Assembly: GCA_964370855.1 (NCBI GenBank)
Contig: CAYJMF010000001.1
Location: forward strand, 62,001 to 126,000
Direction of reading: 5' to 3'
Origin: JAKLKS01 sp964370855
Lineage (GTDB): Bacteria; Planctomycetota; JAJSAM01; JAKLKS01
Length of the DNA: 64,000 nucleotides
The position numbers and the translations under genes are program-made. The stretch's first letter is position 1. Each line of letters starts with the position of its first letter. The notes under the pieces were generated by a model that was given only the letters and a program-made list of their open reading frames with translations, did no database searches and had not been told where the DNA came from. Positions 63,033-64,000 of this stretch are shown here, piece by piece.

Positions 63033-64000
63033 AAGCGCCCCGGCCCCGGCGTCCTTCGCTCCCGGCGCCGGTCCCCGGACCCGCCGGGCTCAAGGCCCGC
63101 ATGGCCGCCCTCGAGGAGACCCTCCGCGCCGTCGGCGCCGGAGAGGTCGATTCCGTCGTGGTGGAGGGGAGGCGGGGGCCCCAGGTGTTCACCCTCGAGG
63201 GCGCGGGGGACGCCTACCGCGTCCTCATCGAGTCCATGAACGAGGGGGCCCTGACGCTGACGGCGGACGGGGTGATCCTCTACGCCAACCGGCGCTTCGC
63301 GGGGATGGTGGCGATGCCTCTCGAGAAGGTGATAGGCACCTCCTTCCTCCGTCTCCTGGCGCCGGCGGACCGGGCCGGCCTGCGCCTCCTCCTGAAGCGC
63401 GCGTCCCGGAGCGGATCCAAGATCCAGGCGACGCTGCGCACCGGCGACGGCTCGACGGTGCCCGCGCAGGTCTCCGTCTTCCCCCTGCCCGGGAAGGGCC
63501 GCGACCGCGCCACCATCGGCGTCGTGGTCACGGACATGACCGGGGCCCGCCGCGGCGAGGAGCGGCTGCGGGCCCTCACGCGCCGCGTCGTCCAGGTCCA
63601 GGAGGCCGAGCGCGGCCGCGTGGCCCTCGAACTGCACGACCACGTGACGCAGCGGCTCTGCGCCGTCCTCCTCCACAGCCAGGCCCTCGCCGACGGGCTG
63701 CCCGGGCGCAACGGCCCGGCGAAGCGGGAGGCGGCGCGCCTGCGGGAGGTCCTCGGCCGGACGGCGGAGGCGGTGGAGCGCATCTCGCGGAACCTCCGGC
63801 CCGGCGTCCTCGACCAGTTCGGCCTCGTCGCCGTCATCCGCGGCGCGGGAGCGGAGTTCACCGAGGAGACCGGCGTCCCGGTCCGGTTCGCCTGCGCGGA
63901 ACCGGCCGTGCGCCTCCCCCCCGACGCCGAGCTGGCGCTCTACCGAGTCCTCCAGGAGTCCCTCCGGAACGTGGAGCAGCACGCCCGGGCCCGCCACGTC
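63029..64000 (+). CDS. PAS-domain sensor histidine kinase (HisKA_3 type), cut by the window edge
   Basis: The visible 324 residues begin at a TTG overlapping the kaiB stop (TTGA). A coiled N-terminal region (ARMAALEETLRAVGAGEVDS) is followed by a PAS domain at about 62-172 (YRVLIESMNEGALTLTADG, then ILYANRRFAGM, ending VVTDMT). The dimerisation/phosphoacceptor domain has the HisKA_3 box ELHDHVTQRL with His203. The ATPase domain starts with the N-box ESLRNVEQHARARH at the very edge. No membrane segment is visible, so it is cytoplasmic. Its place after kaiC and two kaiB genes suggests it relays the Kai output or input; its response regulator is not in view. Confidence 0.88.
   Translation, partial: MKAPRPRRPSLPAPVPGPAGLKARMAALEETLRAVGAGEVDSVVVEGRRGPQVFTLEGAGDAYRVLIESMNEGALTLTADGVILYANRRFAGMVAMPLEKVIGTSFLRLLAPADRAGLRLLLKRASRSGSKIQATLRTGDGSTVPAQVSVFPLPGKGRDRATIGVVVTDMTGARRGEERLRALTRRVVQVQEAERGRVALELHDHVTQRLCAVLLHSQALADGLPGRNGPAKREAARLREVLGRTAEAVERISRNLRPGVLDQFGLVAVIRGAGAEFTEETGVPVRFACAEPAVRLPPDAELALYRVLQESLRNVEQHARARHV

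Noticed and set aside
1..64000. CRISPR arrays, rRNA genes, complete insertion sequences
   Set aside because: No regularly spaced repeats, rRNA-like sequence, transposase motifs or flanking terminal repeats were seen.

Overview
The window is very GC-rich chromosomal DNA from an uncultured-type bacterium, most likely a planctomycete. That reading rests on several very long proteins built from carboxypeptidase-regulatory-like beta-sandwich repeats, on ECF sigma factors fused to such repeats, and on a WD40 protein with a C-terminal helical tail of a kind common in that phylum. I could not search databases, so the taxonomic call is inference.

Left part (1-26 kb): a small minus-strand operon of hypothetical genes, a secreted GH5 glycoside hydrolase, a helix-turn-helix protein, and then the dominant theme of the window. 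Three proteins carry an N-terminal ECF sigma factor, one membrane-spanning segment and 7-12 repeats predicted to lie outside the cytoplasm (4835-8968, 11045-14758, 16409-19693, all minus strand). Two further repeat proteins have a membrane anchor but no sigma domain (19957-23853, 24166-25707). Between them lie a BRCT protein, a small membrane protein and an AbiGi-like hypothetical gene.

26.3-33.4 kb is a genomic island with lower GC than its surroundings. It carries a complete minus-strand qatABCD anti-phage operon (KAP ATPase, QatB, QueC-like PP-loop protein, TatD nuclease). Beyond qatA lie several small or decayed genes, including what looks like the first residues of an Fpg/Nei DNA glycosylase. 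The island ends at a 3' fragment of tRNA-Gly(CCC) ending in CCA, the usual footprint of tRNA-directed integration. At the left edge a TlpA-type thioredoxin gene is cut short.

33.5-48.5 kb holds a secreted hypothetical protein divergent from a WD40 propeller protein, another repeat protein, a lower-GC patch with a small anchored protein, and a DUF3352-like/membrane protein pair. Next comes a phosphite-use operon, ptxABCD: a phosphonate-type ABC transporter followed by a PtxD-type phosphite dehydrogenase, preceded by an AT-rich palindrome that is a good operator candidate. Its genes are packed tightly, with a 29-nt overlap and a GTGA stop/start.

48.6-60.3 kb returns to repeat proteins: a 1291-residue anchored protein, a gene split by an in-frame TGA, a divergent lipoprotein of about 1230 residues, and a secreted C-type lectin/fibronectin-III protein. 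The window ends in a Kai-type cassette, kaiC-kaiB-kaiB followed by a PAS-domain HisKA_3 histidine kinase that runs off the right edge.

The most unusual content is the family of membrane-tethered sigma factors with large extracytoplasmic repeat arrays. One of them shares a colinear C-terminal module with repeat proteins that lack the sigma domain. This looks like an uncharacterised surface-sensing or transcription-coupling system in which the sensor half is shuffled between sigma-bearing and sigma-less proteins. That role is inference from architecture only.
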